From the NCBI GenBank assembly GCA_030424645.1, contig JAUHWP010000006.1, positions 1 through 58,430 of the forward strand: a stretch of DNA of 58,430 bases, given 5' to 3'. The notes below the pieces were generated by a model. The model was not told the DNA's origin and searched no databases. It saw only the letters and a program-made list of their open reading frames with translations. Source of the stretch: Alphaproteobacteria bacterium (GTDB lineage Bacteria; Pseudomonadota; Alphaproteobacteria; Rhodobacterales; Rhodobacteraceae). The position numbers and the translations under genes were made by a program. Below are positions 26,140 through 36,142 of the stretch, piece after piece. Position 1 is the first letter of the stretch. Each line of letters begins with the position of its first letter.

Positions 26140-26189
26140 CTGGGCGAAAGACCCAAAAACCGAGGTGAGATGAGAGAAGAGGAAGGCCG

Positions 26190-26660
26190 ATGCGCTGCCC
26201 GTTTTGCGGAAATATTGATACCCAGGTGAAAGACAGCCGCCCGGCCGAAGATCACGTTGCCATTCGCAGGCGGCGGTTCTGTCCGGCCTGTGGCGGACGG
26301 TTCACCACCTATGAACGCGTGCAGTTGCGTGACCTTGTCGTGGTGAAATCCAATGGACGGCGCGAGGACTTTGACCGCGAGAAGCTGGAACGCTCGATCC
26401 GTATCTCGATGCAGAAACGCCCGGTGGAGCCTGAACGGATCGACCAGATGATCTCGGGCATTGTGCGCCGGTTGGAAAGCATGGGCGAAACCGACATCCC
26501 GTCCAAGACAATAGGCGAGATCGTGATGGAAAGCCTGGCGCGGATCGACACCGTCGCTTACGTGCGCTTTGCCAGTGTTTACAAGAACTTCCAGGCGGCA
26601 GATGATTTCGACAAGTTCGTCAGCGAACTGCGCCCGGACGTTGCGCCGGAAGACGAGTGA
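26190..26660 (+). CDS. nrdR: transcriptional repressor NrdR
   Basis: 156 residues. NrdR binds ATP/dATP and represses ribonucleotide reductase genes. The zinc ribbon has Cys3, Cys6, Cys31 and Cys34 ([24 protein letters not shown]), followed by an ATP-cone (about 49-139; [20 protein letters not shown]). The stop overlaps the ribD start. AGAGGAAGG precedes the ATG. A DnaA box lies in its promoter. Confidence 0.96.
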   Translation: MRCPFCGNIDTQVKDSRPAEDHVAIRRRRFCPACGGRFTTYERVQLRDLVVVKSNGRREDFDREKLERSIRISMQKRPVEPERIDQMISGIVRRLESMGETDIPSKTIGEIVMESLARIDTVAYVRFASVYKNFQAADDFDKFVSELRPDVAPEDE

Positions 26661-27757
26661 CCCAATCTGACACGCGTTTCATGCGTCTGGCCCTGTCGCT
26701 TGGGCGGCGGGGGCTGGGGCGTTGTGCGCCCAATCCGGCGGTCGGCTGTGTGATTGTCAAGGATGGGCGGATCGTCGGGCGGGGCTGGACCCAGCCGGGC
26801 GGGCGGCCCCATGCGGAAACCGTGGCACTGGCGCAGGCGGGGGCGGAGGCGCGAGGGGCCACCGCCTATGTGACGTTGGAGCCGTGCGCCCACCATGGTG
26901 AAACACCGCCCTGTGCCGCCGCGCTGGCAGAGGCGGGCGTCGGGCGAGTTGTGGTGGCCGTTGGCGATCCCGATCCGCGGGTGGACGGGGGCGGCATCGC
27001 CATGCTGCGCGATGCCGGGATTGCCGTGGATACCGGCCTTTGCGCAGAGGAGGCAAAAGCCGACCTTGCCGGGTTCCTGTCGCGGGTCACGCTGGGGCGG
27101 CCGATGGTGACGCTGAAGCTGGCCAATTCCTTCGACGGGCGGATCGCCACGGCGTCGGGTGACAGCCAGTGGATCACCGGGGCCGCCGCCCGCCGCCATG
27201 TCCACGCCATGCGCGCCACCCACGATGCGGTGATGATCGGGGCGGGCACGGCACGGGTGGATGACCCGTCGCTGACGGTGCGGGGCTTGGGCGCCGATCA
27301 CCAACCGGTGCGGGTCGTGGTGTCGCGCCATCTGGATCTGCCAATGATCAGCCAGCTTGCGCATACGGCACGCGAGGTTCCGGTGTGGATCTGCCATGGC
27401 CGCCGCGCGGTGCCGGAACTGGTTTCGGCATGGGACGGGATTGGTGCAGAAATGATCGAGGTCGATGAAGCCCACGGCACGCTTGATCCGTCATCCGTGC
27501 TGCAAGCGCTTGGGGCGCGTGGTTTGACGCGTGTTTACTGTGAAGGCGGCGGCGGTCTCGCGGCGTCGCTTCTGGCGGCGGGGCTGGTGGACGAGCTTGT
27601 GGGCTACACCGCCGGGGTTGCGCTTGGGGCCGAGGGGCGACCAACACTGGCCGCCATGGGGATCGAACGACTGGCCGATGCACCGCGCTTTGATCTGGTG
27701 GAAACCCGTGCCATTGGCGGGGATGTCTTGCACCGCTGGCGTCAGCGCCACAGATAG
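26657..27757 (+). CDS. ribD: bifunctional riboflavin deaminase/reductase RibD
   Basis: 366 residues from GTG 26657, overlapping nrdR by 4 bases. The N-terminal deaminase has the zinc site His52-Ala-Glu54 (RPHAETVAL) with Cys77 and Cys86 ([12 protein letters not shown]). The C-terminal reductase (about 150-366) has [20 protein letters not shown] and [19 protein letters not shown]. It carries out two middle steps of riboflavin synthesis. Its end overlaps kpsC on the other strand by 16 bases. Confidence 0.95.
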   Translation: MTQSDTRFMRLALSLGRRGLGRCAPNPAVGCVIVKDGRIVGRGWTQPGGRPHAETVALAQAGAEARGATAYVTLEPCAHHGETPPCAAALAEAGVGRVVVAVGDPDPRVDGGGIAMLRDAGIAVDTGLCAEEAKADLAGFLSRVTLGRPMVTLKLANSFDGRIATASGDSQWITGAAARRHVHAMRATHDAVMIGAGTARVDDPSLTVRGLGADHQPVRVVVSRHLDLPMISQLAHTAREVPVWICHGRRAVPELVSAWDGIGAEMIEVDEAHGTLDPSSVLQALGARGLTRVYCEGGGGLAASLLAAGLVDELVGYTAGVALGAEGRPTLAAMGIERLADAPRFDLVETRAIGGDVLHRWRQRHR

Positions 27758-29802
27758 GCATAGCTGGCAAAAAGCCCCTGCAATTTCGACAAAAGCCGGG
27801 TGCCGGGCGTGGTTCGGGGTGATACACCACTGGCCAACCGCTCCACCGCCACCTCGACCGGGCAGGCTGTGCCGGTCACGGGATCAAAATAACGTGGATA
27901 GTCGATCAGCACCGCGTGGGCCAGGGCGATCAGGTCAGGCTGGGCGCGGCGGCGGTCCGGGATCGCGCCCAGATCACGGGTCAGCCCCCAGCCCGCATAA
28001 AAGGGGGCGCCAAGACAGGTGACCTTGCGTCCGCGCATCAGCGCCTCGAACCCGAGGGTCGAGGTCATGGTCCACACCTCGTCCACCGCGCTGATCAGAC
28101 CGATGGGATCGGCATTGTCGGCCACCAGATCGGCAAGGGCGCGGGCTTGGTCCGTGGGGATCGCGCCATCGCGCAACCCGGCTTCGACATCCGGGTGGGG
28201 TTTATAGATGATCACCGCGTCAGGGTTATCGGCGCGGGTGCGTTCCAAAAGGGCAAGATTGGTGGCGACCTTATCGGTGCCCAGCCGGATCGACGCATCG
28301 TCTTCCACCTGTCCCGGCACCAGAATGCGCCGCCCGTCCGGCAGCCTGTCCAGGCCATCGGGCAGCGGGCGGGAAAGGTTGTATTTGCCCAGCCCTAAAT
28401 CCGTGATTTGCGCGATCAACCGCTCGGCGCGGTCGCGGGCGTGGTCGGGCAGGGTGGACGCGGCGGCGATCAGACGTTCCAGCCGGCTGTCGCGGGTTGG
28501 ATCGTAATAGATGCCCAGATCGTCGCGCACCAGCGACATGGGCGGCACCAGTTCGGCCCCCAGTCCGCGTGATCGCAGGAAGCCGTCCTCGATCCGCAGA
28601 AGGGGGGCCTGGCTTTGGTGATCCGGCTGTTCCTTTCCGGCCCAGACCATCAATGGACGGCCCACGTCGCTGGCCCCCTTGGCGGCGCGGGTGGCGTTGT
28701 CGTCGAAGATCAGCGCCGGACCACCGCCGAAGAACTCTGACAGCGGGCGGCGCTTCCACAGGCGCATACCGCTGGCCACATAGCCGCGATGATCCTCGCG
28801 CCATGCACGGGCGCGGGCCTCGAGCGTGTCCAGCACCTGCTCGATCTCGCACAGGCTGTCACGATAGGGGTCGTACCACGTGGGATAAAGGATCATGGCC
28901 CCGGCAAACAACTGTGCGCGGGTCAACGTCCGTTGGCGGCGATCCACCGGTCGGTCGTCCACCGTCAATCCCCAACCGGCATAAAAGGGTTGCCCGAACA
29001 CATGGGGCTTGTGACCTGCCAGGATTGCCTCGAACCCCAGGCTGGAACTGACGGTGTAAACCGCCTGCGCCCCGTCGAGCAGCGCCCATGGGCTGACGGG
29101 ATCGGTGATCAGGCGCACCTGTTCGTTTTCGTCTTCGGGTCCGTAATGGCCGGGGCGGTGGCCCGATGTGGTTTCGGGGTGGGACTTGATCAGGATACGC
29201 GCGTGCGGGTGGGTCAGGCGCGCGGCGACCAGCATGTCGCGAAACGTGGCCTCGGATGCGCCGGCATGGGGGATCGAGGCATCGCCGCGGGTCTGGTCGA
29301 TCACCAGCACATAGGGTGCGTCGGGGACCGGCAGGGCGGGATCGAAGGCGTTGTATTTCGACAGATGTGCCTGCCGCATCCGGTCCATCGCATCGCGCGC
29401 CCGGCGCAGCGTATCGCTGTTGTCCAGCGGGTCGGTGGCCAGGATATGTTCCAGCCGTGACGGTTGCGCGCTGTCGAAATGCACGCCCATATCGTCGATC
29501 AGAAGGCCCAGCGGCGGCTCGCCCGACCGGCCCGGCAGGACCGAGCGCAGGAAGGCATCTTCGACCCGGATCACGGGGGCGTTGCGGCGGTTGGCGACGG
29601 TTTCGCCCCGGCCCGAGGTCGGGCTTTTGCCCCATGTGCCAACATGGTCGCCGTCTTTCGGTATGCCGATCCGAACCTCCCACCCTGCCAGCGACAGGAT
29701 GCGGCGGATGCGCGGTTGGGTCAGGAACCCGCCATTGTAAACATAAAGCCGCCGGGGGGCGGACCCAGCGGCGGCTTCACGGGTATCTGGTGGTCGGGCC
29801 AT
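27742..29802 (-). CDS. kpsC: capsule polysaccharide Kdo-transferase KpsC
   Basis: 686 residues made of two similar halves: RVEDAFLRSVLPG / RIEDGFLRSRGLG, SKYNAF / GKYNLSRPLP, and FGQPFYAGWGLTVDDRP / LGAPFYAGWGLTRDLG recur. This is the two-domain KpsC that, with KpsS, builds the short beta-Kdo linker between lipid and group 2 capsule. It lies inside the riboflavin cluster on the other strand. It is the last of three capsule genes; transport genes kpsMTE are not in the window. Confidence 0.9.
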   Translation of the reverse strand: MARPPDTREAAAGSAPRRLYVYNGGFLTQPRIRRILSLAGWEVRIGIPKDGDHVGTWGKSPTSGRGETVANRRNAPVIRVEDAFLRSVLPGRSGEPPLGLLIDDMGVHFDSAQPSRLEHILATDPLDNSDTLRRARDAMDRMRQAHLSKYNAFDPALPVPDAPYVLVIDQTRGDASIPHAGASEATFRDMLVAARLTHPHARILIKSHPETTSGHRPGHYGPEDENEQVRLITDPVSPWALLDGAQAVYTVSSSLGFEAILAGHKPHVFGQPFYAGWGLTVDDRPVDRRQRTLTRAQLFAGAMILYPTWYDPYRDSLCEIEQVLDTLEARARAWREDHRGYVASGMRLWKRRPLSEFFGGGPALIFDDNATRAAKGASDVGRPLMVWAGKEQPDHQSQAPLLRIEDGFLRSRGLGAELVPPMSLVRDDLGIYYDPTRDSRLERLIAAASTLPDHARDRAERLIAQITDLGLGKYNLSRPLPDGLDRLPDGRRILVPGQVEDDASIRLGTDKVATNLALLERTRADNPDAVIIYKPHPDVEAGLRDGAIPTDQARALADLVADNADPIGLISAVDEVWTMTSTLGFEALMRGRKVTCLGAPFYAGWGLTRDLGAIPDRRRAQPDLIALAHAVLIDYPRYFDPVTGTACPVEVAVERLASGVSPRTTPGTRLLSKLQGLFASYAYLWR

Positions 29803-29815
29803 CCTGCCCTCGGGG

Positions 29816-30958
29816 TCAGCTGTCGGACAAGGACTGGTTCAGGGACGAGATCGACCCGGCGGTGGCCAGTGACCCGGTCAGGGCCGACAGAAGCTTGGTC
29901 CATTGGACATAAGGGGCTTCGGTCACATAGATCGTGTCGCCATCGCGAATGCCGAAATCGCGCGCCTTGAACATGCCGTTGGGCTCGGTCAGGTTCAGCA
30001 CATAGACCATCCGCTGCGTGCCGCGAAGGTCGCTGCGACCCAGCACATTGTTGGCGATGTCGGCGGTTTCATCGCGCAGGATGAAGATGCCCTTTGGATC
30101 AGCCGAAGACCCCGCCAAGCCACCAACCTGAGCCAGAGCTTCCATCGCCGACAGCGATTGGGTTTCAAAGCGCACGCGGCTTTGGCCGCCGGTGGCCCCG
30201 ATGGCGGTGTAAGACCGGCTGTCTTCTTCGACCAGGATGCGATCCCCGCTGCGCAGGGCGATATTGGTTTCGGGATGGTCGAAAAGGTCCTGGAACCAGA
30301 CCTCACCGGTCTGGTTGCCCCGGTTGACCTTGATCTTGGCGATCTCGGGCGAAATGGCGATGCCGCCAGCCTTGGCCAGCATCGCGTTAAGGGTCCGGGT
30401 GGGCCGTTCGATCGGATAGACGCCCTGACCGCTGACCGCGCCTGTGATGGTCACAGTGGCCCCGTCCCCGGCCAACCGGCGCACCAGAACCTGCGGGTCG
30501 GGGGTTTGTTCGGCCAGTTTCTCGGTGATGATCCGGCGGATCGCTTCGGGGGAGTTGCCCGATGCCTTGATGCGTCCGGCATATGGGATGAAGATGAAGC
30601 CCGATCCGTCCACCTGAACCTGCTCCAGCGCCGCCGGGGCGCCTGCGGTGGTCAGGATGCCGGTATCGACATTCTCCCAGATCGAGATACCCAGCGTGTC
30701 GCCGGGTTGAATGGTGTCCGATCCGACCAGCGGTGCGTTGGCAAACGCTTTGCTGAACCCAAGGTTCGGTGTGACCGCCGTGGCCCGATTCACGTGATCG
30801 TTGACCAGAACCACGATGGCGTCGTTTACCGGCTGTTCGGAATCGGCAAGAAGCTCGGACTTGTTCGGGCCGCTTCGGGGCAGGCCGCAGGCGCCAACGG
30901 ACAGAACTAATGCGCAAAGGGCCGCGGCGCGGACCCATTTCTTTCCGGTGACTGACAC
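29816..30958 (-). CDS. polysaccharide export lipoprotein (Wza/KpsD-like)
   Basis: 380 residues. A lipoprotein signal (AAALCALVLSVGACG, Cys24) places it at the outer membrane. The Poly_export domain (SDTIQPGDTLGISIWENVDT, FIFIPYAGRIKASG) is followed by SLBB-type repeats (VTITGAVSGQGVYPI, GIRDGDTIYVTEAPYVQW). Such proteins form the outer-membrane channel for capsule. It is 13 bases before kpsC in the same direction and downstream of kpsS. Confidence 0.85.
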   Translation of the reverse strand: MSVTGKKWVRAAALCALVLSVGACGLPRSGPNKSELLADSEQPVNDAIVVLVNDHVNRATAVTPNLGFSKAFANAPLVGSDTIQPGDTLGISIWENVDTGILTTAGAPAALEQVQVDGSGFIFIPYAGRIKASGNSPEAIRRIITEKLAEQTPDPQVLVRRLAGDGATVTITGAVSGQGVYPIERPTRTLNAMLAKAGGIAISPEIAKIKVNRGNQTGEVWFQDLFDHPETNIALRSGDRILVEEDSRSYTAIGATGGQSRVRFETQSLSAMEALAQVGGLAGSSADPKGIFILRDETADIANNVLGRSDLRGTQRMVYVLNLTEPNGMFKARDFGIRDGDTIYVTEAPYVQWTKLLSALTGSLATAGSISSLNQSLSDS

Positions 30959-31051
30959 TACGTGTGCTCCTTCTGGGCGACTGGCCGATCTCGAATTGGC
31001 GTGAACCTAGTCGGACCTGCGGCTGTTATCCAGCTTTTCGCCTCTGTCACG

Positions 31052-32338
31052 CTAATTTACAACACGTAACTGTTGCCTTGGTGCCGCTGTGCCACGCGCC
31101 AGCGCCCGATAGGGGTCGTCGGCCGCCAGCATCATGTCCACCACTTGCCTGAGCAACTGACGCCGCCCGCGTGCGGCATAGAAGCCGCCCGTGACCTGGC
31201 TGGTTTCCAGCAGATAGTGGCGATAGTCGCGATAGGCGCGGCTGTCCGGGCGGGTCGGCAAGGTGAAGAAATCCGTAATGGATTGCGCCGAGGTGAATTC
31301 GGGCTTGTCAAACACCGCCGTGCCAAAGGCTTTCAGCGGCAGCCCCCGCCACAACACCTGTTGCGCCGCAGTCGAATTTACCGTCACCGCAGACCGGGCG
31401 TGATCCAGAAGCCGGGCCAGCTTGCCGCCGCGCACGTAATGCACCCGGTCGGCGACCCCATGAATTTGCGCCAGGCGCCGGATTTCGCGCCGCTGCGGCA
31501 CCCGCCCGTCTTCCAGCGGATGCGCCTTGAACACAAGGTGATGATGGCCCGGCGCGCCCTTGGCAAAACCTTCGGTCACGACCTCAAGAAACTCGGTCAT
31601 CGTATTGAACGGGCTATGATTTTGAAAACTCGAGTCATGTTCGAGTTGCAGCAGCACAAGGTGATAGGGGAAGCCGCCATGTTTGATCCGCAAGGTTGCG
31701 GCGATGCGGTCGGCAGCAAGGAACGGCATCAACAGAAGCCGCACAAGATAGAGCTTCAGTTCATGCCTTACCCCAAGCGCCCGGTGCGGGCGGAAATGGC
31801 GGTATCGGCGATTCGCGAACATGACGAACCAATGATACAGCGCGCCGTAAAAGACGTGGTGGCGCATGTCGCCCCAATGGGCCGGTGCCTCGGGGATGTC
31901 CAGTTCGGCGTTGGCCAGCACGTCGCGCATCTGGGCGACGCCCGTCTGCATCAGGCGCGAGTGTCCGTTCGAGCCGTCGCGCTCATATGTCACCCAATAG
32001 GGGCGCAGGTAGCCTTCTTCGAAGACGTGAACAGTCATCCCGCGCGCCTTGGCGATGTCGATGGCCTTCGCGTGGATCGGACGCGTGTCGCCGTAAAGAA
32101 CGATATCGGTGATCGAGTGTTCGTCCAGCAGCGCGGCGAAGCGATCCGGCCAGACCTTGTGCGGGTCGGTGAAGGGGATGAAACTTGCGCGGTCGCGCCA
32201 GAACACCTGATCCCCCATGTTGAACCCCACACGCCAGACCTGCGCGCCCGCTGTCCGCAGCATCCGCGCCAATTGCCAGAAGAACGGGCCATGCGGACCT
32301 TGCAGGAACAGGAAGTGTCGGTTTTGGCCGGTGGTCAT
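31052..32338 (-). CDS. kpsS: capsule polysaccharide Kdo-transferase KpsS
   Basis: 428 residues from the ATG at 32336-32338; the open frame extends upstream but the family begins with the FLFLQGPHGPFFWQLARML found just after this start. Further family motifs are VHVFEEGYLRPYWVTYERDG, HHLVFKAHPLEDGR and VTVNSTAAQQVLWRGLPLKA. KpsS adds the first Kdo to the lipid anchor; KpsC extends it. It is the first gene of the local capsule operon, with 93 bases to the export gene. Confidence 0.9.
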   Translation of the reverse strand: MTTGQNRHFLFLQGPHGPFFWQLARMLRTAGAQVWRVGFNMGDQVFWRDRASFIPFTDPHKVWPDRFAALLDEHSITDIVLYGDTRPIHAKAIDIAKARGMTVHVFEEGYLRPYWVTYERDGSNGHSRLMQTGVAQMRDVLANAELDIPEAPAHWGDMRHHVFYGALYHWFVMFANRRYRHFRPHRALGVRHELKLYLVRLLLMPFLAADRIAATLRIKHGGFPYHLVLLQLEHDSSFQNHSPFNTMTEFLEVVTEGFAKGAPGHHHLVFKAHPLEDGRVPQRREIRRLAQIHGVADRVHYVRGGKLARLLDHARSAVTVNSTAAQQVLWRGLPLKAFGTAVFDKPEFTSAQSITDFFTLPTRPDSRAYRDYRHYLLETSQVTGGFYAARGRRQLLRQVVDMMLAADDPYRALARGTAAPRQQLRVVN

Positions 32339-32573
32339 CGTCTGCCTGTCTGTGGGTTGCCGTTGTCGCACGGGCCTGCCGAAGGAAAACCCGGTCTTTT
32401 CTGCCCCGATCCGTTTCGGATGAAAAGGGGAACCACTGCCCTTTGTTACCCCCGCTGTTGGGCAGAAATATGGCTGGCCTGCCGTGGGGCGGTGTTTGAG
32501 GGCGTGTGGTGTCTTGGCAAGACCGCCGGGGCGCGCTAGGGCTGGCATATCACATGACCGGGAGGGAGAGACC

Positions 32574-33161
32574 ATGTTCACCGGGATCATCACCGATATC
32601 GGCCGCATTGCAGCGCTGGAGCAGGCGGGCGACATGCGGGCGCGGATCACCACCGCTTATGACACGGGCAGCATCGACATCGGCGCGTCTATCGCGTCAG
32701 ACGGGGTGTGCCTGACCGTGGTTGCGTTGGGGGACGACTGGTATGACGTTGATATCTCGGCGGAAACCGTGTCGAAAACGAACCTTGGCGCATGGGCTGT
32801 CGGCCACGGGGTGAACCTTGAGCGCGCGCTGAAAGTGGGCGACGAACTGGGCGGTCATATCGTGTCGGGCCATGTGGACGGCGTGGCCGAGATCATCGCG
32901 ATGACGGACGAGGGTGACAGCACCCGCGTCCGTTTCCGCGCGCCATCGGAACTGGCGCGGTTCATTGCGCCCAAGGGCTCGGTGGCGCTGAACGGAACGT
33001 CCCTGACGGTGAACGAGGTGGACGGCGACATCTTCGGCGTAAACCTGATTTCCCACACGAAAGAGGTAACGAACTGGGGGCAGGCCAAGGTCGGGGACAA
33101 GGTGAACCTTGAGATCGACACGCTGGCGCGTTACGTGGCGCGTCTTGCGGAATACGGGTGA
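32574..33161 (+). CDS. ribE: riboflavin synthase (alpha subunit)
   Basis: 195 residues from ATG 32574 (GGGAGGGAGAG upstream). It joins two lumazines to make riboflavin. Two lumazine-binding repeats are seen: MFTGIITDIGRI with SDGVCLTV, and GGHIVSGHVDGVAEI with NGTSLTVNEVDGD. It is divergent from kpsS across 235 bases in which no FMN riboswitch or gene is seen. Confidence 0.95.
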   Translation: MFTGIITDIGRIAALEQAGDMRARITTAYDTGSIDIGASIASDGVCLTVVALGDDWYDVDISAETVSKTNLGAWAVGHGVNLERALKVGDELGGHIVSGHVDGVAEIIAMTDEGDSTRVRFRAPSELARFIAPKGSVALNGTSLTVNEVDGDIFGVNLISHTKEVTNWGQAKVGDKVNLEIDTLARYVARLAEYG

Positions 33162-33257
33162 CCCAAGGGCGCGGTTGTCTTTGACATATTCGGATGCGGG
33201 CATATGATCGGCTGAACGCCTGACCCAAGACATGCCTGACCCAAGACGGAGCCCCCG

Positions 33258-34223
33258 ATGACCCTGATCCGCCCGACCCGCCGTGACCTTTTGCGCCTTG
33301 CCGCGATTGCCCCTGCCTTTGCCATGCCCGCCACAGCGCGTGCGATGCTGGGGGCGCCGACCGCGGGCAATCCGGCGCATTTCAGCTTTACCCTTGGTGA
33401 CGCGCGGCTGACCGTGGTGTCGGATGGCTATTTCTCGCTGCCCGGCAGCGGGCTGGCGATCAACGCGCCCGAGGACGAAAAGATTGCCTTCCTGAAGGAT
33501 CATTACCTTGATCCCGAGCGCGGCTATTCCCACACCAACCACCTTTACATCGAAATTGGCGAGGCACGCGTGCTGGTCGATGTCGGCTCGGGCAATCGGT
33601 GGTTCGATACGACCGGCCGGTTGATGAGTAATCTGGAGGCTGCGGGGATCGACCCGATGGGGATCACTCATGTCGTTATCACCCATGCCCACCCCGACCA
33701 TATTTGGGGTATTCGTGATGATTTCGACGAACCGATCTTCCCCGATGCCGAATATATCATGGGCGAGGCCGAACGCGCCTATTGGCTACAAGACGGTCTG
33801 GTCGATCAGGTCGCGCCCGAGCGTCAGCAATTCGTGGTGGGGGCGGTCAATTCGATCAACACCGAGGGGCTGGAGTGGACACTGGCGGGTGGCGGGGCCG
33901 AGGTGGTGCCGGGCGTGCATCTGCTGGACAGTCCCGGCCACACGCCCGGCCATCTGTCGGTGATGATCGACAGCGGCGGGCAGCAGTTGATTGCCACGGG
34001 CGACGCGCTGACGCATGCCTATACCAACTTCGCCCATCCCGGCTGGTTCAATGAAACCGACACCGATGGCGATCTGACCGTGACCAGCCGCCGCAAGATC
34101 CTTGATATGGCGGCGTCAGACCGGATTGCCGTGCTGGGCTATCATTTCCCGTTCCCCGGTGTGGGCCATGTGCGCCGGGCAGGCGAGGTGTTCCAGTTCG
34201 TGCCCGCACTTTGGCAGTTTTGA
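33258..34223 (+). CDS. Tat-exported metallo-beta-lactamase-fold hydrolase
   Basis: 321 residues. A twin-arginine signal (PTRRDLLRLAAIAPAFAMP, then ATARA) directs it to the periplasm. The metal site is HAHPDH (motif 2), with SPGHTPGHLSV, TGDALTH and GYHFPFPG supplying the other ligands, so two metals are likely bound. The closest relatives by style are lactonases or other MBL-fold esterases; the substrate is not known. It sits between ribE and the NYN gene without an evident link to riboflavin. Confidence 0.8.
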   Translation: MTLIRPTRRDLLRLAAIAPAFAMPATARAMLGAPTAGNPAHFSFTLGDARLTVVSDGYFSLPGSGLAINAPEDEKIAFLKDHYLDPERGYSHTNHLYIEIGEARVLVDVGSGNRWFDTTGRLMSNLEAAGIDPMGITHVVITHAHPDHIWGIRDDFDEPIFPDAEYIMGEAERAYWLQDGLVDQVAPERQQFVVGAVNSINTEGLEWTLAGGGAEVVPGVHLLDSPGHTPGHLSVMIDSGGQQLIATGDALTHAYTNFAHPGWFNETDTDGDLTVTSRRKILDMAASDRIAVLGYHFPFPGVGHVRRAGEVFQFVPALWQF

Positions 34224-34287
34224 CGGCGGCAGTTGATCTGTGACCCGCAATGCTTAGCTTCTTCGGTAGGGCGAGGAAGGATTGCTG

Positions 34288-34926
34288 ATGTATAATAACG
34301 GTTTGGGATCACCCGAGGATGACGACCGCGTCGCGCTGTTGATTGATGGTGAAAACATCTCCAGCGCGCTTGCGGGAAAGATCATCGTCGAGGCAGGTAA
34401 ATTCGGCGAGCTTCTGGTCAAGCGGGTCTATGGCAACGCTGCACGCATTCGCGGCTGGGACGAAGCACCGGGGATCAAGCTGGTGCATACCGGGTTGGGC
34501 AAGAACGCCGCCGATATCGCGCTGGCGCTGGATGCCGCGGAACTGAGCTTCGAGGCGAAGGTTAGAACCGTCGTTCTGGTCAGTTCGGATGGCGATTTCT
34601 CGCATCTGGCGACCTTTTTGCGGGAGCGCGGTCACGTGGTCGCCGGGCTGGGCGAGGCGAAGGCGCCGGTGAACTATCGCAAGTCCTGTTCAAGCTGGCT
34701 GACGCTTGACACCAATCCGAAAGATATGGATCAGAAAATCCTGGCCGAGATGCGCAAACAGAAAGACGGGCTTCTGATTGGCCGCGTCAGCCCGACCCTG
34801 CGGGCCGCGCTGGGCGTGACCCTGTCGGACCTGGAAGAGAAAACCTGGCGCAAGTATTTCGAAAAACGGCCCGATACATTTCGGATCACCGGGGAATCCC
34901 AGCAAACCCGCATCACGGCGCGTTAG
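34288..34926 (+). CDS. NYN-domain (LabA/DUF88-like) predicted ribonuclease
   Basis: 212 residues from ATG 34288, which has GAGGAAGG upstream (a TTG two codons earlier is also in frame). The NYN/PIN-like fold shows its acidic residues in LLIDGENISS, KNAADIALALDA and VVLVSSDGDFSHLATFLRER. A C-terminal part (about 150-212; LAEMRKQKDGLLIGRVSPTL, YFEKRPDTFRI) looks like a winged-helix OST-HTH/LOTUS-type RNA-binding domain. It probably cuts or binds RNA; the target is unknown. Confidence 0.75.
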   Translation: MYNNGLGSPEDDDRVALLIDGENISSALAGKIIVEAGKFGELLVKRVYGNAARIRGWDEAPGIKLVHTGLGKNAADIALALDAAELSFEAKVRTVVLVSSDGDFSHLATFLRERGHVVAGLGEAKAPVNYRKSCSSWLTLDTNPKDMDQKILAEMRKQKDGLLIGRVSPTLRAALGVTLSDLEEKTWRKYFEKRPDTFRITGESQQTRITAR

Positions 34927-35005
34927 CAGGCCCGATTGCCGCCTTTTGGCTGGCAAAGATATCCCGCCTGCGCTAGTCACAGCCCTAGCTTGAAGGGAAC
35001 GCGCC

Positions 35006-36139
35006 ATGACTGAACGCAGCACATACGAAACGCCCGGCCCGGTCGAGGCCGGGTTGTCCGACGCCATCTCGTCCGTTGACGAGATCATCGAGGAAGCCCG
35101 TGCGGGGCGGATGTATATCCTTGTCGATCACGAAGACCGCGAGAATGAAGGCGATTTCGTCATGCCCGCCGATGCTTGCGACGCAGACGCGATCAACTTC
35201 ATGGCGACCCACGGGCGCGGGTTGATCTGCCTGCCGATGGAGGCCAAGCGGATCGAGGCGCTGGGCCTGCCGATGATGTCGATGCACAATTCTTCGCGCC
35301 ATGAAACCGCGTTCACTGTGTCAATCGAAGCTCGTGAAGGGGTTGAAACCGGTATTTCCGCCGCCGACCGTGCGTTGACCGTGGCCATTGCCATCGACCC
35401 GGAAAACGGCCCGGCGGATATCGCCACCCCCGGTCATGTCTTCCCGTTGCGGGCGCGCAATGGCGGTGTGCTGGTGCGCGCCGGCCATACCGAAGCGGCG
35501 GTGGATATCTCGCGTCTTGCCGGGCGCAATCCGGCGGCGGTGATCTGCGAGATCATGAATGAAGACGGCACCATGGCGCGGCTGCCGGAGCTGATCGAGA
35601 TCGCCAGGAAACACAACATCAAGATCGGGACCATTTCCGATCTGATCTCTTATCGCCGCCGTCATGACAATCTTGTCCGTGAAACCTCGCGCGAGCACGT
35701 CACTTCGCAATATGGCGGTGATTGGGAGATGCGGATTTTCACCGACCTCACGCACGAGATCGAACATGTCGTCCTGATCAAGGGCGATATCACCACGCCC
35801 GACCCGGTTTTGGTGCGCACCCATGCCCTGCAAGAAGCACAGGACGTGCTGGGTCTTGGCCCGCGCCCCGCCGATGAACTGCCCCGCGCGATGCAGATCA
35901 TCGCCGACGAGGGCAGAGGCGTTGTCTGCCTGTTCCGCGAACCACGCAAGACGCTTTATGCCAATGACGATGACGACGCCCCGCGCACGGTGCGCCAGAT
36001 CGGGCTTGGGTCGCAGATCCTGTCGGCGCTGGGCCTGCATGACATGGTGCTTTTGACCGACAGCCCCGGCACCCGCTATGTGGGGCTTGACGCTTACGGG
36101 CTGACCATCACCGGCACCCGTCCCATTCAGAAGGATTGA
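35006..36139 (+). CDS. ribB: 3,4-dihydroxy-2-butanone-4-phosphate synthase with inactive GCHII-like domain (RibBX)
   Basis: 377 residues. The N-terminal RibB domain is intact (YILVDHEDRENEGDFVMPAD, HGRGLICLPM, RAGHTEAAVDISRLAG). The C-terminal half resembles GTP cyclohydrolase II but lacks its zinc Cys: the region that should read HSECLTGDVFGSxRCDC reads HALQEAQDVLGLGPRPAD. This matches the RibBX type known from many proteobacteria, in which only the first activity remains. A separate GCHII must be elsewhere. ribH starts 3 bases after. Confidence 0.9.
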   Translation: MTERSTYETPGPVEAGLSDAISSVDEIIEEARAGRMYILVDHEDRENEGDFVMPADACDADAINFMATHGRGLICLPMEAKRIEALGLPMMSMHNSSRHETAFTVSIEAREGVETGISAADRALTVAIAIDPENGPADIATPGHVFPLRARNGGVLVRAGHTEAAVDISRLAGRNPAAVICEIMNEDGTMARLPELIEIARKHNIKIGTISDLISYRRRHDNLVRETSREHVTSQYGGDWEMRIFTDLTHEIEHVVLIKGDITTPDPVLVRTHALQEAQDVLGLGPRPADELPRAMQIIADEGRGVVCLFREPRKTLYANDDDDAPRTVRQIGLGSQILSALGLHDMVLLTDSPGTRYVGLDAYGLTITGTRPIQKD

Positions 36140-36142
36140 TCC

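Noticed and set aside
32339-32573. FMN riboswitch before ribE
   Set aside because: None of the conserved RFN elements (AGGGGCAG, GGTGAAATTCC type blocks) is seen here or before ribB and ribD.
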